From positions 744,001-808,000 of the forward strand of contig NZ_JAKIKX010000001.1 in NCBI RefSeq assembly GCF_023283925.1: a stretch of 64,000 bases of DNA. Reading direction: 5' to 3'. The position numbers and the translations under genes were made by a program. Origin of the DNA: Shewanella marisflavi. Its GTDB lineage: Bacteria > Pseudomonadota > Gammaproteobacteria > Enterobacterales > Shewanellaceae. The notes below the pieces were generated by a model. That model was not told the DNA's origin and searched no databases. It was given only the letters and a program-made list of their open reading frames with translations. Positions 24,357-35,802 of the stretch are shown piece after piece (the first letter of the stretch is position 1; each line of letters starts with the position of its first letter).

Positions 24357-25514
24357 ATGTTTGCTAGAAATGTATCATCTTTTTCTTGGTTTGCTCTGGT
24401 GACAGGGGCACTGCTGCTGACCGGTTGTGGCAAGGCGCCAGCTCCCGGTCCCGCGGTATTGCCCAGTGTGGTGGTGAATACTGCAGAGCTGAAGGAGATC
24501 AGGGCTAAGACAGAGATAGTGGGGCGCACGCGCGCCTCGGAAGATGTGGTGATCAAATCCCAGATCCAGGGGCAGTTGTTAAAGCGGACCTTTGTCGAAG
24601 GGGACGACGTGCAGGCGGGGGATCTTTTGTTTGAGATAGACCCCTCTACTTTTGAAGCTGAGCTGGCGCAGAAAAAGGCGCTACTAAAACAGGCTGTTGC
24701 CTCGCGAGACGTGGCAGTGATGAATTGGGAGCGAGGAAGTCGCCTGTTGCCCGATGGCATGATCAGCGCCCAGGATATGGATGAGCTCACCAGTCGAAAA
24801 TTGACCACAGCGGCGGGCGTCGTTCAGGCAGAGGCCGCAGTGAAAGCCGCCGAGTTACAGCTAAGCTATACCAAGGTGTATGCGCCAATCTCTGGTCGCA
24901 TCAGTGGTGCCAAAGTGAGTCAGGGCGATATCATTACGCCACAATCTGAGCTGGCCAGTCTGGTGCAGTTACAACCCATGTGGGTTAATTTTCAGGTCGC
25001 CGAAAAAACCATCATTTCCGCTAAACAGAATTTTGCCAAGGCGGCCAAGCATGAGGTTGAGTTGTCGGATATTGTCATAAGGTTACGTTTGCCCAATGGC
25101 ACCATGTTTGAAGAGACAGGTTATATCGATTTTGTCAGTAACCGAGTCGACGCCGCGACCGGCACGCTAGAACTTAGAGCCACCTTTAAGAATGACAGCA
25201 CATTGTTGCTGCCAGGTCTGTTTGTCACCTTAGTGATAGAGTCGCCCATCAGTGAGCAGGCCATTTTGATCCCACAGGCAGCAGTGCAGGAAGATCAGCA
25301 AGGCCGATTTGTGATGGTACTGGATGATGAAAATAAGGTGCAGAAGCGGGTCGTTGAACTGGGTAATCGTTTCGGTGTCGATTGGCGTGTCCTGAGTGGT
25401 CTCAATGAGGGAGAGCGTATCGTGGTGGATGGTCTACAGAAGATCCGCCCCGGGATTGAGGTCAATGCCGTTGAACAAGAGGTTGTGCCTTTTCAAGATG
25501 TCAACAATGGCTAA
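24357..25514 (+). CDS. RND efflux periplasmic adaptor (AcrA/MexE type)
   Basis: A 385-residue membrane fusion protein starting at ATG 24357 with GGAGG six bases upstream; a TTG 27 bases earlier is less likely. The signal ends in a lipobox (LLLTGC), so it is a lipid-anchored adaptor. It has two biotinyl-lipoyl halves flanking an alpha hairpin (about 100-170): VVIKSQIQGQLLKRTFVEGDDVQAGDLLF and YTKVYAPISGRISGAKVSQGD. It links the inner-membrane pump encoded 12 bases downstream to an outer-membrane channel not encoded here. Confidence 0.93.
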   Translation: MFARNVSSFSWFALVTGALLLTGCGKAPAPGPAVLPSVVVNTAELKEIRAKTEIVGRTRASEDVVIKSQIQGQLLKRTFVEGDDVQAGDLLFEIDPSTFEAELAQKKALLKQAVASRDVAVMNWERGSRLLPDGMISAQDMDELTSRKLTTAAGVVQAEAAVKAAELQLSYTKVYAPISGRISGAKVSQGDIITPQSELASLVQLQPMWVNFQVAEKTIISAKQNFAKAAKHEVELSDIVIRLRLPNGTMFEETGYIDFVSNRVDAATGTLELRATFKNDSTLLLPGLFVTLVIESPISEQAILIPQAAVQEDQQGRFVMVLDDENKVQKRVVELGNRFGVDWRVLSGLNEGERIVVDGLQKIRPGIEVNAVEQEVVPFQDVNNG

Positions 25515-25526
25515 TCGGGAGTCATT

Positions 25527-28500
25527 ATGATCAGTGAGTTTTTTATTCATAGGCCAAAGTTTGCCTTCGTGATCTCGACCGTGTTGACCTTGGTAGGTTT
25601 AATCTCTATTCCTATCTTGTCGGTCGCCGAATTTCCTGAGATAGCGCCGCCTCAGGTTAATGTGAGCACTAGCTATTCGGGGGCCAGCGCCGATATTGTC
25701 AAAGATACCATAGCTCAGCCAATTGAGGCAGAAGTCAACGGCGTCGAAGGCATGCTCTATATGCAGTCCAAGAGCGCCAACGACGGTAGCTATTCACTTA
25801 ATGTCACCTTCGATGTGGGCACCGATGCCGATATGGCGCAGGTGAAAGTGCAAAACCGGGTGCAGCAGGCCATGCCCAGACTGCCCGAGGAGGTTAAGCG
25901 CCAGGGCGTTAAAGTCGAAAAGCAAAGTCCCAACATTTTAATGGTGGTAAACCTGGTATCACCCAATGAGACCTTTGATTCCCTTTTTATTACTAACTAT
26001 GCCGGCCTGAACGTTAAAGATGCGCTGGCGAGGCAAAATGGTGTCTCTAAGGTACAGGTGATTGGCGCGCTGGATTACGCCATGCGTATCTGGCTGGATC
26101 CTAATAATATGGCCAGCTTTGGCGTGACAGCCAGCGATGTGATTGCCGCCCTGAAAGAGCAAAATATTCAGGTTGCGGCCGGTCGTATCGGCGCCGCGCC
26201 TGTGGATCCCGATCAGCAGTTTCAATATACCCTGCAGACTAAGGGACGCCTTAAGGATCCCAAGGAGTTTGGCCGGGTGATGATTCGTGCTAACCCCGAT
26301 GGCTCTAAGGTGATCGTTTCCGACGTCGCTCGGGTCGAGCTGGGTTCGCAAACCTATGACGCACAGGGCAAGCTGAACAATAAACCGTCGGCCATTATCG
26401 CCATCTATCAGGCTCCTGACGCTAATGCGCTGGATGTGGCCGCGGCGATCAAGGACGAGATGGAGAACCTGGCTAGCCGTTTCCCGGACGATCTGGAATA
26501 CAAGGTGCTCTATGACACCACTGAATTTGTTCAGACTTCAATTACAGAGGTGATTCAGACGCTCTTTATCTCCATCGCTCTGGTTGTCTTTGTGGTGTTT
26601 ATCTTCCTGCAAGATGGGCGTTCAACCTTAGTGCCAGGCATCGCGATTCCCGTTTCCTTGGTGGGTACCTTTGCGTTTCTTCTGCTCTTTGGCATGAGTA
26701 TCAATACCGTCTCTTTGTTCGCGTTGATCTTGGCCATTGGTATCGTGGTGGATGACGCCATCGTGGTGGTGGAGAACGTGACCCGTCTGATGCAAGATGA
26801 AGGACTCTCGCCAGCAGAAGCGACCTCTAAGGCGATGAAAGAGGTGACAGGACCGATTATCGCCACCACCTTAGTGCTGCTGGCGGTGTTTGCGCCCACG
26901 GCTGTGATGCCGGGGATCACGGGGCAGATGTATGCCCAGTTTTCGGTGACCATCTGTATTTCTGTGCTGATCTCCTCGGTCAATGCGCTTACCCTGAGTC
27001 CGGCACTGTGTGCCTCCTTGTTGAAGCCGCCCAAGACACATACACAAGGTTTTCACTATCTGTTTAACCGCTATTTCGAGCGCTTTACCGGCAGCTATAT
27101 GAAGCTGGTTTCCTCTCTGGTGCGTAAATTGGTGTTGGTCGGTGTAGCCTATGTTTGTCTTATCGGCCTGACGGGGGGGATTGCCAAGGTGTTGCCTTCA
27201 GGCTTTGTACCCATGGAAGATAAGAAAGCCTTTATGGTGGACATTCAACTACCCGATGGGGCATCGCTCAACCGTACCGAGGAGGTGATGCGTGAGCTGG
27301 TAACACAGACGCTTGCCGAGCCCGGGGTTGAAAATGTGATTCATGCCAGTGGCTTTAGTATCTTAACCGGTTCTGTCTCTTCCAACGGTGGTTTGATGAT
27401 TGTGACCCTGTCCACCTGGGAGGAGCGCAGCTCGCCTGATATGGTCGAGGCCGCTATTGTGGCCAGACTACAGGCAAAATATGCCGCCAATCCTTCGGTG
27501 AAGGCGATGGCCTTCTCTCTGCCACCTATTCCCGGGGTGGGGAGCGTCGGTGGCTTTGAGTTTGTGCTGCAAGATACACAAGGACGCTCACCACAGGAGC
27601 TGGCTGCCGTGATGCGGGCCTTGATCATGAAGGCCAACGAGCAGAGCGAAATCGCCATGGCATTCAGTAATTTCCGTGCCGATGTACCGCAGATGTTTGT
27701 GGATGTGGATCGTGACAAGGCAAAGGCGCTGGGGATCTCATTAAACGAGATCTTCGCGACCATGCAGACCATGCTGGGCTCTATGTATGTCAACGATTTC
27801 AATCGGTTTGGTAAGGTATTTAGGGTGATATTGCAAGCTGAAGGGGAGTTTCGAAATTCTGACAAGGATATCGCTAATTTTTATGTGCGCTCCGCCACTG
27901 GTGAGATGGTGCCCCTCAGTACCTTGGTTAAGGTGACGCCTATCTTGGGGCCGGATGTGATGAACGCCTACAATATGTTTAGTTCGACCACCATCAATGG
28001 TTTCCCTGCGCCCGGTTATAGCTCGGGTGACGCCATTGCTGCGATGGAACGAGCGGCGCAGCAATCTCTGCCTTCGGGCTATAAGTTTGAGTGGACAGGG
28101 CAGACTTATCAGGAGATCAAGGCGGGTAACCTGGCGCCGGTGATCTTCGCCTTAGCTCTGGTGTTTACCTACCTGTTCTTGGTGGCGCAATATGAGAGTT
28201 GGAGTATTCCCTTTGCGGTGATGTTGGCGGTGCCTATTGCCATCTTAGGGGCTTTCCTCAATATCTTGTTAGTGGGAAGCGAGCTCAACCTCTATGCTCA
28301 GATAGGCTTAGTGCTCTTGATCGGCCTGGCCTGTAAAAATGCCATCTTGATCGTCGAGTTTGCCAAGCAACTCAGGGAAGAGGGCAAGAGTATTTTGGAT
28401 GCGGCAGAAACTGCGGCCAGATTGCGTTTTCGCGCGGTGCTGATGACGGCCTTCTCTTTCTTGCTGGGGGTATTGCCTTTGGTGATTGCCACTGGTGCCG

Positions 28501-28649
28501 GAGCGGGGAGTCGCCGGGCGTTGGGTTACTCAGTCTTTGGTGGCATGATGGCGGCAACATTGGTAGGTACCCTGTTAGTACCTGTGTTTTATGTGATTAT
28601 GCAGAGATTGCGTGAACGCTTGAAAGGGGAACATCAGGCGAGCCAGTAG
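25527..28649 (+). CDS. RND multidrug efflux pump, HAE-1 family (AcrB/MexF type)
   Basis: A 1040-residue inner-membrane pump of normal length. Twelve membrane segments and two large periplasmic loops; the proton-relay aspartates sit in TM4 ([14 protein letters not shown]). The N-terminus [17 protein letters not shown] and the late [21 protein letters not shown] motif are typical of drug-exporting HAE-1 pumps. No repressor gene is adjacent, and no TolC-like gene follows. It ends at a shared bidirectional terminator. Confidence 0.95.
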   Translation: MISEFFIHRPKFAFVISTVLTLVGLISIPILSVAEFPEIAPPQVNVSTSYSGASADIVKDTIAQPIEAEVNGVEGMLYMQSKSANDGSYSLNVTFDVGTDADMAQVKVQNRVQQAMPRLPEEVKRQGVKVEKQSPNILMVVNLVSPNETFDSLFITNYAGLNVKDALARQNGVSKVQVIGALDYAMRIWLDPNNMASFGVTASDVIAALKEQNIQVAAGRIGAAPVDPDQQFQYTLQTKGRLKDPKEFGRVMIRANPDGSKVIVSDVARVELGSQTYDAQGKLNNKPSAIIAIYQAPDANALDVAAAIKDEMENLASRFPDDLEYKVLYDTTEFVQTSITEVIQTLFISIALVVFVVFIFLQDGRSTLVPGIAIPVSLVGTFAFLLLFGMSINTVSLFALILAIGIVVDDAIVVVENVTRLMQDEGLSPAEATSKAMKEVTGPIIATTLVLLAVFAPTAVMPGITGQMYAQFSVTICISVLISSVNALTLSPALCASLLKPPKTHTQGFHYLFNRYFERFTGSYMKLVSSLVRKLVLVGVAYVCLIGLTGGIAKVLPSGFVPMEDKKAFMVDIQLPDGASLNRTEEVMRELVTQTLAEPGVENVIHASGFSILTGSVSSNGGLMIVTLSTWEERSSPDMVEAAIVARLQAKYAANPSVKAMAFSLPPIPGVGSVGGFEFVLQDTQGRSPQELAAVMRALIMKANEQSEIAMAFSNFRADVPQMFVDVDRDKAKALGISLNEIFATMQTMLGSMYVNDFNRFGKVFRVILQAEGEFRNSDKDIANFYVRSATGEMVPLSTLVKVTPILGPDVMNAYNMFSSTTINGFPAPGYSSGDAIAAMERAAQQSLPSGYKFEWTGQTYQEIKAGNLAPVIFALALVFTYLFLVAQYESWSIPFAVMLAVPIAILGAFLNILLVGSELNLYAQIGLVLLIGLACKNAILIVEFAKQLREEGKSILDAAETAARLRFRAVLMTAFSFLLGVLPLVIATGAGAGSRRALGYSVFGGMMAATLVGTLLVPVFYVIMQRLRERLKGEHQASQ

Positions 28650-28664
28650 CTAAAATCTGGGCAC

Positions 28665-28693
28665 AAAAAAGGCGACCTAAGGTCGCCTTTTTT
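28665..28693. terminator. bidirectional terminator between RND pump and cold-shock gene
   Basis: AAAAAAGGCGACC-TAA-GGTCGCCTTTTTT, a 13-base perfect stem with T runs in both directions, serving the convergent genes. Confidence 0.9.
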
Positions 28694-28707
28694 CATCAAG
28701 CAGTCAA

Positions 28708-28917
28708 TTAAGCTGGAACTACGTTCGTCGCTTGCAAGCCTTTTTGACCCTGTTCAACATCGAAAGAAACCTTTTGGCCTTCGGCTAAGGTTTTGTATCC
28801 TTCAGATACGATAGCACGGAAATGTACGAACACGTCTGCGCCGCCATTTGCCTGCTCGATGAAACCAAAACCTTTATCCTCGTTAAACCACTTAACTGTA
28901 CCAGTTGTATTAGACAT
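28708..28917 (-). CDS. cold-shock domain protein (CspA family)
   Basis: A 69-residue single cold-shock domain that binds single-stranded RNA/DNA as a chaperone. RNP1 KGFGFIE and RNP2 VFVHF are intact. Composition is close to CspA/CspE/CspC of other gammaproteobacteria; which paralogue this is cannot be told. The long gene-free region upstream (to 29605) could hold a cold-regulated 5' leader. Confidence 0.96.
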   Translation of the reverse strand: MSNTTGTVKWFNEDKGFGFIEQANGGADVFVHFRAIVSEGYKTLAEGQKVSFDVEQGQKGLQATNVVPA

Positions 28918-29274
28918 ATTTGTCCCTTATTTAATTCATTTAAAAACCGCGACGTTGCGGTATGCCGAGCCGTTGAATTATTAAGTATTACGATGAAGCT
29001 AAGGGAAAACTGAGGACAAAAATGTAGCAGATTTGACTAAGGTTTTGACTTTTACTTGATACTTTTAACTAATAACCCTGAACAACAGAGCCCGGCTACG
29101 ATAACACACTTTAGCCATTTACCTAGGGTTTATTTTCATTATCAGAGTGGTTATTTGCTACGTTAAACTTATATCGCAATGCTTTCATTGGCTTATGGTA
29201 ATAAAAAAGTTACGTCCTTGTTGGTATTGATAGCGAAGCTTAGTGCCATGATTCGTAATAGTTCCCCATAAGAC

Positions 29275-29310
29275 AAAGGCTCGTCGCCCAATTTGGGCAG
29301 CGAGCCTTTT
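29275..29310 (+). terminator. orphan terminator-like hairpin
   Basis: AAAGGCTCG / CGAGCCTTT outer stem and GCCCA / TGGGC inner stem, with a T tail on the plus strand. No gene on the plus strand precedes it within 600 bases, so it may end a small RNA. Confidence 0.6.
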
Positions 29311-29533
29311 AGCTAGCTGAATCTTTGCAGGGAAAAAGCGAGCTGACATCAGTTTATAACAGATGTATCCAAATGGACTAGTCCGAAAGTGTGACGTAAA
29401 AAGAGCATTTAGCTATTAGTGCTGATTTTTTATATTTAAAACATCGAAAAAGCTGACTTTTTGCGTCTATTAGTAAACTTAGCTGTATCGGCACGCTTTA
29501 TTGCGCTTAAAGCCACCATTTGCCATCGCCATT

Positions 29534-29559
29534 AAAAAGGCCCACCAATGGTGGGCCTT
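29534..29559 (-). terminator. terminator after the alcohol dehydrogenase gene
   Basis: AAGGCCCACC-ATT-GGTGGGCCTT on the minus strand followed by TTTT. Confidence 0.85.
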
Positions 29560-29605
29560 GGCAGAATTTCAGTTTGCAGGGAGAAATTCTAAACCGTTGG
29601 ACTAG

Positions 29606-30754
29606 CTATAGTGCGTTAGTAAAGATCTGGCAGATCTCTTCGTGGGTCGCCTGTTTCGGATTCGTCAGGCCGCAGGCATCTTTCAATGCGTTGTCGGCTA
29701 ATGTTGGAATATCTTCGGCTTTAACGCCCAGCATGGTTAGGTTTTCAGGGATCTTCACCGCGACAGACAGCGCCTTGATTGCTTCGATAGCGGCAGCTGC
29801 GCCTTGCTCATCAGTCATTCCGGCAACATCGACCCCCATGGCTTTGGCAACATCCTTTAGACGTGGCGCGGCCACTTGCGCGTTGTAGGCCTGAACGTGT
29901 GGCAGCAGCAGGGCATTACAGACACCGTGTGGCAGGTCATAGAAGCCGCCTAACTGGTGGGCCATAGCATGAACATAACCTAAGCTGGCGTTGTTAAAGG
30001 CCATACCCGCTAGGAATTGGGCGTAGGCCATCTGATCGCGGGCTTCAAGGCTCTGACCATTTTCTACCGCTTCCACCAGGTTAGCTTTAATCAGCTCAAT
30101 CGCCTTAATGGCACACGCATCTGTGATAGGGTTGGCCGCGATAGACACATAGGCCTCGATGGCGTGGGTCAGGGCGTCCATACCTGTTGCGGCGGTCAGG
30201 CCTGCAGGTTTGAGCAGCATAAGTTCAGGATCATTGACCGACAGTATAGGTGTGGTGTGCTTGTCGACAATGGCCATCTTAATGTGACGCGACTCGTCGG
30301 TGATGATGCAAAAACGTGTCATCTCACTGGCGGTACCTGCCGTGGTATTGATGGCAACCAGTGGCAGTTGAGGTTTTGCCGACATATCCAGACCCTCATA
30401 GTCTTTGATATTGCCGCCATTAGTCGCGACCAGGGCGATACCCTTGGCGCAGTCATGTGGTGAGCCGCCGCCCAGAGATACCACGAAGTCACAGTCGTTT
30501 GCCTTAAGTAGCGCCAGACCCGCCTCGACATTACCTACGGTCGGGTTAGGTTGCACGCCATCGAAGATAGTCGATGTAATACCCGCCGCGCCGAATTTCT
30601 CGACGATCTGGCCAACCAGGCCTATCTCTACCAGTGGCTTGTCGGTGACGATCAGCGCACGCTGAAAGCCCAGGGTTTTAATATCACCAATGGCGTCGTC
30701 AACTGCATTTTGTCCTAATACGTTAACGGATGGGATAAAAAATTTAGCAGCCAT
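29606..30754 (-). CDS. yiaY: iron-containing alcohol dehydrogenase (YiaY/ADH2 type)
   Basis: A 382-residue group III alcohol dehydrogenase of usual length, interconverting primary alcohols and aldehydes with NAD+. NAD motif [13 protein letters not shown] near residue 98; iron ligands are the Asp and His in [12 protein letters not shown] and the His residues in [23 protein letters not shown]. Closest in style to E. coli YiaY and Zymomonas ADH2; substrate not certain. Terminator directly behind; monocistronic. Confidence 0.93.
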   Translation of the reverse strand: MAAKFFIPSVNVLGQNAVDDAIGDIKTLGFQRALIVTDKPLVEIGLVGQIVEKFGAAGITSTIFDGVQPNPTVGNVEAGLALLKANDCDFVVSLGGGSPHDCAKGIALVATNGGNIKDYEGLDMSAKPQLPLVAINTTAGTASEMTRFCIITDESRHIKMAIVDKHTTPILSVNDPELMLLKPAGLTAATGMDALTHAIEAYVSIAANPITDACAIKAIELIKANLVEAVENGQSLEARDQMAYAQFLAGMAFNNASLGYVHAMAHQLGGFYDLPHGVCNALLLPHVQAYNAQVAAPRLKDVAKAMGVDVAGMTDEQGAAAAIEAIKALSVAVKIPENLTMLGVKAEDIPTLADNALKDACGLTNPKQATHEEICQIFTNAL

Positions 30755-31278
30755 AAAATCACCTTTTTATGCTTAAAGTTAAAAGTTGTTATCTTTTTCT
30801 GGTAACTAAAGTACCAATCAGGTTGCTCTAAAGGTGTGATCTATCTCGTAAAAAGGGGTTGGATAGCCTAAAGGATGGCGAGAACTTAGATCTGTACAAC
30901 TAAAATTGTAAATTTATGACAAATACGAAATTTGATGGATTTTCAGTTTTGAAAATCTATAACTGTGACTTTCAAAGGTTGAAATAAGGTCAATTTACCT
31001 GTTCAGCGTTATTTTGGGTTAAACCGGATTGACCAAGATTTGCTGCATCGAATTAGTTCGCTTGCACAATATTTGTGCAAGCATTGCTGTCGATTCATTC
31101 ATCACTTCCAGGTTACTTTGCGCGAATGTGTGGAGTGTATTCTATTAACTTTATGATTTTTATCGCTTAAAACGCTTCACCTGATTGACATAAATCTGTC
31201 GTCAACTTGTTACCTGTGTTTGGCATGTTTACTGCTCAGGATATTAGGGCGGTTTGATGACGTGCAGGGAAATCGGCG
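30755..31278. other. intergenic region between alcohol dehydrogenase and glycogen operon
   Basis: About 520 bases holding the divergent promoters. It contains a perfect 23-base dyad (31060-31082) some 200 bases before malQ and AT-rich DNA around 30900-31000. No ORF. Confidence 0.6.
31060..31082. promoter_or_regulatory. perfect palindromic operator candidate upstream of malQ
   Basis: GCTTGCACAA-TAT-TTGTGCAAGC: ten bases paired perfectly across a 3-base spacer. Size and symmetry fit a dimeric repressor site, for example of a LacI-type sugar regulator. It may control the glycogen operon; the regulator is not in the window. Confidence 0.6.
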
Positions 31279-33498
31279 ATGAGCTTAGATAAGTTACTCT
31301 ATATGCAGGGCGTGGGCGCAAGCTATACCGACTACTCTGGACGGACAGTGCAGCATAGTTTGACCGATCGTATCGGTATACTGGCCTGCATGTTGAGTAC
31401 GTGCCAGCAGCCTAAGTTTAACTGTGAAGAACTCAGTCCAGAGGCGTTTGTTCGTGCCAATCAGGACGCCATCAATCAGCGTAATTATGACTTGGATGTC
31501 GCGCCATGGCAGCGGCCGCTAGCGCCGTTTCAATATGCCAGCCTGTCGGCGCCAAGTTTTATTATCTCCCTGCCAAGTCATTGGTCGCGGGAGCTTAGGG
31601 TGCGTATCATCACTGAGGCGGGCACGCCTATCGAACTGACTATTCCCTTCGCAGATCTTGAGCTGGTCGGTGATTATTTTTACGACTCACATGCCTATTA
31701 TCGCTATCGTGTCTCGCTAGCCGCCTTTATCAGTGCTGAGCGGCCGCTTCCCATGGGCTATCACAGATTATCCGTCTGCTGCACCGAGACAGGGGCGCAG
31801 CCCGTAGATTGGGATAGCGAAGCACACCATGGCACCTTGCTGCTGGCGCCGCCTAAGGCCAAGCAGCTTAGCGAGGGGAGTAAGCCTTGGGGGATCAGCA
31901 TTGCCCTATATAGCCTGCGCAGTGAGAGCCAGTGGGGGATAGGCGATTTTGGCGATCTTAACAGTCTGATCGCCTGGTTGAGTGATTATGGCTGTGACTT
32001 TATTCAACTCAATCCGCTACACGCCTTAGGCGATTCCTTTAATAAGGAGGAGGCCTATATCAGCCCCTATAGCCCCAGTGACAGACGCAGGCTTAACCCG
32101 CTCTATATTCATATTGAATCGGTGGCGGAGGCGGACGAGATCACTGCCTTATTACAAACCTGTGCCTTAGATAGAGAGCGGCTTAACCGCGATGACTGGC
32201 TCGATTACCCCAAATTAACTCAGCTGAAATACCGTTTGTTTAACGCCCTTTATCGGGTGTTTTGCCGCGATGTGCTCGGCAGTGGCGGAGCGCGTGAAAA
32301 GGCCTTTAAGCAGTTTATTGCGCAGGAGGGAGAGGCGCTTTTGAGTTTCTGCGAGCTAGAGGCGACTAAGGCAGAGTCCCATGGGGCAAGTGAGGCGGCA
32401 AAGGTAGGTTTTCATCAGTATTTGCAGTTTGTTGCTCACGGCCAGCTTATCGATTGCCAGCGCCATGCCATTGCCGTAGGCATGAGCATAGGGCTGATAG
32501 GCGATATGGCGGTAGGTGTGCGCGGCGATGGCGCCGAGGTGAATCATAAAGCTTCACTCTATTGTCAGCAGGCCAGCATAGGCGCACCGCCAGATGATTT
32601 TGCGCCCAAAGGGCAAAATTGGGGGCTGACACCGCCCGATCCTATCGCCATGGCTCAGTCTGGCTTTAATCAGTTTATTGCGCTGATCCGCAGCAACATG
32701 CGTTATTACGGCGCACTCAGATTAGATCATGTAATGGGGCTTTTGCGACTCTGGTGGTGGCCGAGCCAGCAATCCGATGGCGCTGGCGCCTATGTGTTTT
32801 ATCCGTTGGATACCTTGTTGGCGATTGTGCGCCTTGAGAGCATGCGCCGCAACTGTGTGGTGATAGGTGAAGACTTAGGCATAGTGCCCGATGAGGTGCG
32901 CGCCAAACTCGGCGAGGCGGGGATCTATGCCAACGAGCTCTTCTATTTTTGCCGTCATGGGGACAGCTTTAAGCCGCCCGGTGAACACAAGGTGGCCAGT
33001 TTAATGATGCTGGCCAATCATGATGTGCCCAATCTGCAGGCCTGGTGGTCAAAGAGCGACCTGCAACTAAAACGCCAGCTGGGGCTCATCGACAGTGATC
33101 AGGCGTTAGCGCAGGCGATTGGTTTGCGAGACGAAGAGCGTCAGCAGCTGCTCAGTTGGCTAACCGTCAATGGCGCCAAGGGGCAGCTAGAGGAAGATTA
33201 TCTGCAGCTATTGGCCGCCTGGGTTGAGGTGGCGGCGCAGTCTGCTTCAAGCCTCTTTAGCGTGCAGCTGGCGGATCTCTGCTGTGAAAGCCATGGGGTC
33301 AATATTCCCGGTACCTGGCAGGAATATGCCAACTGGCAGCGTCGTCTGCCCTACAGCCTGACCAGCTTGAGACAGTCGCCCTCGATTAAACGGTTACTGG
33401 GATTGATCGTTCAAGGGCGCACCGCAGAGCAAGCTCAAGCTAAGGCCACATTTCGCCAGGCGGACGAGCAGCTGCGTCAGTCTAATTTCAGCCGATGA
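31279..33498 (+). CDS. malQ: 4-alpha-glucanotransferase (amylomaltase)
   Basis: A 739-residue GH77 enzyme that transfers glucan chains between malto-oligosaccharides. Longer than E. coli MalQ (694), with an N-terminal beta-domain of about 140 residues as in other proteobacteria. Catalytic context: ALRLDHVMGLLRLWWWP (nucleophile Asp) and VVIGEDLGIVPDEV (acid/base Glu), then LANHDVPNLQAWW. First gene of the glycogen operon; glgB follows 24 bases later. It probably recycles the short glucans released by GlgX and GlgP. Confidence 0.95.
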   Translation: MSLDKLLYMQGVGASYTDYSGRTVQHSLTDRIGILACMLSTCQQPKFNCEELSPEAFVRANQDAINQRNYDLDVAPWQRPLAPFQYASLSAPSFIISLPSHWSRELRVRIITEAGTPIELTIPFADLELVGDYFYDSHAYYRYRVSLAAFISAERPLPMGYHRLSVCCTETGAQPVDWDSEAHHGTLLLAPPKAKQLSEGSKPWGISIALYSLRSESQWGIGDFGDLNSLIAWLSDYGCDFIQLNPLHALGDSFNKEEAYISPYSPSDRRRLNPLYIHIESVAEADEITALLQTCALDRERLNRDDWLDYPKLTQLKYRLFNALYRVFCRDVLGSGGAREKAFKQFIAQEGEALLSFCELEATKAESHGASEAAKVGFHQYLQFVAHGQLIDCQRHAIAVGMSIGLIGDMAVGVRGDGAEVNHKASLYCQQASIGAPPDDFAPKGQNWGLTPPDPIAMAQSGFNQFIALIRSNMRYYGALRLDHVMGLLRLWWWPSQQSDGAGAYVFYPLDTLLAIVRLESMRRNCVVIGEDLGIVPDEVRAKLGEAGIYANELFYFCRHGDSFKPPGEHKVASLMMLANHDVPNLQAWWSKSDLQLKRQLGLIDSDQALAQAIGLRDEERQQLLSWLTVNGAKGQLEEDYLQLLAAWVEVAAQSASSLFSVQLADLCCESHGVNIPGTWQEYANWQRRLPYSLTSLRQSPSIKRLLGLIVQGRTAEQAQAKATFRQADEQLRQSNFSR

Positions 33499-33522
33499 TA
33501 CAAACAAGCAAAGGGATAACAG

Positions 33523-35802
33523 ATGACTATGCCGATTATGCCAACACCACTGATTGCGCCAAGTGACATTGAAGCTCTGCTGGCTGCCAACTATGTCGAT
33601 ATCTTTGCCTTGTTGGGCATGCATCCCATTGAGGTGGCTTCTATGGCTAAGGGCAGCAAGACACCTAAAACCCCAGGGGCAAGCATGGTCAAACGTCTGG
33701 TGGTGCGCTGTTTCTTGCCCGGCGCGCAGCGAGTCGAGCTGATCGCTGCCCAGGATGGTCGCAAAGTAGCCGAGTTGACCCCATATGGTGACCAGGGCGT
33801 CTTTGCCGGGCTGGCAGGACGGCGAGTGAATTCGTTTGCGTACCGCCTCAGAGTGCATTATCCCTTTAGCGTCGAGGAGCGCAGCGACCCTTATCAATAT
33901 GCCAGCCAGCTCAGTGAGGAGGCCTTATACCTGTTCAGCGAAGGGCGTCAGGAGCAGGCCTATCGTTTCATGGGGGCGAACTGGCGTGAGGTCGATGGTG
34001 TTAACGGCGTGCAGTTTTGTGTCTGGGCGCCCAATGCCAAGCGGGTGTCGCTGGTGCACGATGCAATTGATTGGGACGGCAGGCGTCAGGTGATGCGCCA
34101 TCATCCGGCCAATGGTGTGTGGGAGATCTTTATCCCAGAGATGAAGGCGCTGACCCACTATAAATATGAGATTGTGACTCAAGAGGGTGAGCGGGTCCTT
34201 AAGGCCGATCCCTTTGGCCGCGCCATGCAGGGGGCGCCGGGTAATGCCTCTATTGTGCCACCGCAGCTCGATTATGCCTGGCAGGACAAGTCCTGGTTGG
34301 CCAAACGCGCCAAGCAGGCGTGGCATGCTGAGCCCGTCTCCATCTATGAGGTGCACCTGGGCTCTTGGCGCCGTCAGGGGGAGAGCGGCGAGCAATATCT
34401 CAGCTATATCCAGCTGATTGATGAGCTGATCCCTTATGTCGTCGAGATGGGCTATACCCATGTGCAACTTATGCCACTGAGTGAATACCCCTTCGATGGT
34501 TCCTGGGGATACCAACCCGTGGGACTGTATGCACCGACTCACAGGTTTGGTCAGCCCCATGAGCTTAAGGCCTTTGTCGATGCCTGTCATCAGGCCGGCA
34601 TTGGGGTGATCCTCGATTGGGTGGCGGCGCATTTTCCAAAGGATCCTCACGGCCTGATGCGTTTCGATGGGTCTTGCCTGTATGAACACCAAGATCCCCG
34701 TCAGGGGGAGCATCCCGACTGGGATACTCTGATCTACAACTATGGCCGCGGCGAGGTGCAGAGCTATCTGCTTAGCAATGCCCACTACTGGTTGCAGGAG
34801 TTTCATCTCGATGGTCTGAGGCTGGATGCTGTCTCATCTATGCTCTACCTCGATTACAGTCGCGAGCCCCATCAGTGGCTGCCCAATGTCCATGGCGGTC
34901 GCGAAAATCTCGATGCCATCGCTTTCTTGCAAGATCTCAACACCCGTCTGTACCAAGGATTTCCCGGCATCATGATGATTGCTGAGGAGTCGACCGCCTG
35001 GCCCGGTGTTACTAAGCGGGTGGAAGAGGGCGGCCTGGGCTTTGGTTTTAAATGGAACATGGGCTGGATGAATGACAGCCTGAGCTATCTTAGCCGTGAC
35101 CCCATTTACCGCAGTCATCATCATAATGAGTTGACCTTCAGTCTCATGTATTGCTTCACCGAGCAGTTTATTTTGGCGCTCAGTCATGACGAGGTGGTTC
35201 ATGGTAAGGGCTCTTTGCTACATAAGATCCCAGGCGATGACTGGCAGAAATTTGCCACTCTAAGAGCCTACCTGGGCTTTATGTGGGGTCATCCAGGTAA
35301 GAAGCTGCTCTTTATGGGGGACGATTTTGCCCAGCGAGATGAGTGGGATCATCAACGTAGCCTGGATTGGCATCTGTTAGCCTATGCCCCGCATCAGGGG
35401 ATGCAGCATTGGGTGAAAGATCTCAATAACCTTTACCGGCAGAGTGTTGCCCTCTATGGCGATGATCATCATGGTGAGGGCTTTCGCTGGCTCGATTGCG
35501 ACAACGCCAGCGCCGGAGTGCTTAGCTTTATCCGTCAAAGTGGCGATAAGCAATTGGTGTTCATCGTTAATATGACCCCTGAGGTTTACCGCGAGTTTCG
35601 TATCGGCCTGCCTCGACCTGGCGATTACCGCGAGCGGCTTAATAGCGACAGTCACTATTACGGTGGTAGCGATGTGGGCAATCAGGGGATGATCCACAGT
35701 GAGCCACTTGCCTATCAGGGCCAGGCCCAAAGCGCTTGTATCAGCGTGCCGCCATTGGCTTGTCTGGTGCTGGAGCTTGATGAGAGCGTGTCATGCGACT
35801 GA
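33523..35802 (+). CDS. glgB: 1,4-alpha-glucan branching enzyme
   Basis: A 759-residue GH13 enzyme that forms alpha-1,6 branches in glycogen. Two N-terminal CBM48-type modules, then the catalytic barrel: [18 protein letters not shown] (nucleophile Asp), [12 protein letters not shown] (acid/base Glu), [13 protein letters not shown]. Slightly longer than E. coli GlgB (728). The stop overlaps the next start by 10 bases, indicating translational coupling to glgX. Confidence 0.96.
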   Translation: MTMPIMPTPLIAPSDIEALLAANYVDIFALLGMHPIEVASMAKGSKTPKTPGASMVKRLVVRCFLPGAQRVELIAAQDGRKVAELTPYGDQGVFAGLAGRRVNSFAYRLRVHYPFSVEERSDPYQYASQLSEEALYLFSEGRQEQAYRFMGANWREVDGVNGVQFCVWAPNAKRVSLVHDAIDWDGRRQVMRHHPANGVWEIFIPEMKALTHYKYEIVTQEGERVLKADPFGRAMQGAPGNASIVPPQLDYAWQDKSWLAKRAKQAWHAEPVSIYEVHLGSWRRQGESGEQYLSYIQLIDELIPYVVEMGYTHVQLMPLSEYPFDGSWGYQPVGLYAPTHRFGQPHELKAFVDACHQAGIGVILDWVAAHFPKDPHGLMRFDGSCLYEHQDPRQGEHPDWDTLIYNYGRGEVQSYLLSNAHYWLQEFHLDGLRLDAVSSMLYLDYSREPHQWLPNVHGGRENLDAIAFLQDLNTRLYQGFPGIMMIAEESTAWPGVTKRVEEGGLGFGFKWNMGWMNDSLSYLSRDPIYRSHHHNELTFSLMYCFTEQFILALSHDEVVHGKGSLLHKIPGDDWQKFATLRAYLGFMWGHPGKKLLFMGDDFAQRDEWDHQRSLDWHLLAYAPHQGMQHWVKDLNNLYRQSVALYGDDHHGEGFRWLDCDNASAGVLSFIRQSGDKQLVFIVNMTPEVYREFRIGLPRPGDYRERLNSDSHYYGGSDVGNQGMIHSEPLAYQGQAQSACISVPPLACLVLELDESVSCD

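Larger units (their letters stand above)
28918..29605. other. gene-poor region upstream of the cold-shock gene
   Basis: About 690 bases with no convincing ORF. It should contain the cold-shock promoter and leader (right next to 28917), an orphan hairpin with T tail (29275-29310) and the terminator of the alcohol dehydrogenase gene (29534-29559). The interval 29000-29270 is unexplained and could hold a small RNA. Confidence 0.5.

Noticed and set aside
33925..34806. Minus-strand ORF of 293 codons
   Set aside because: Shadow of glgB on the opposite strand.
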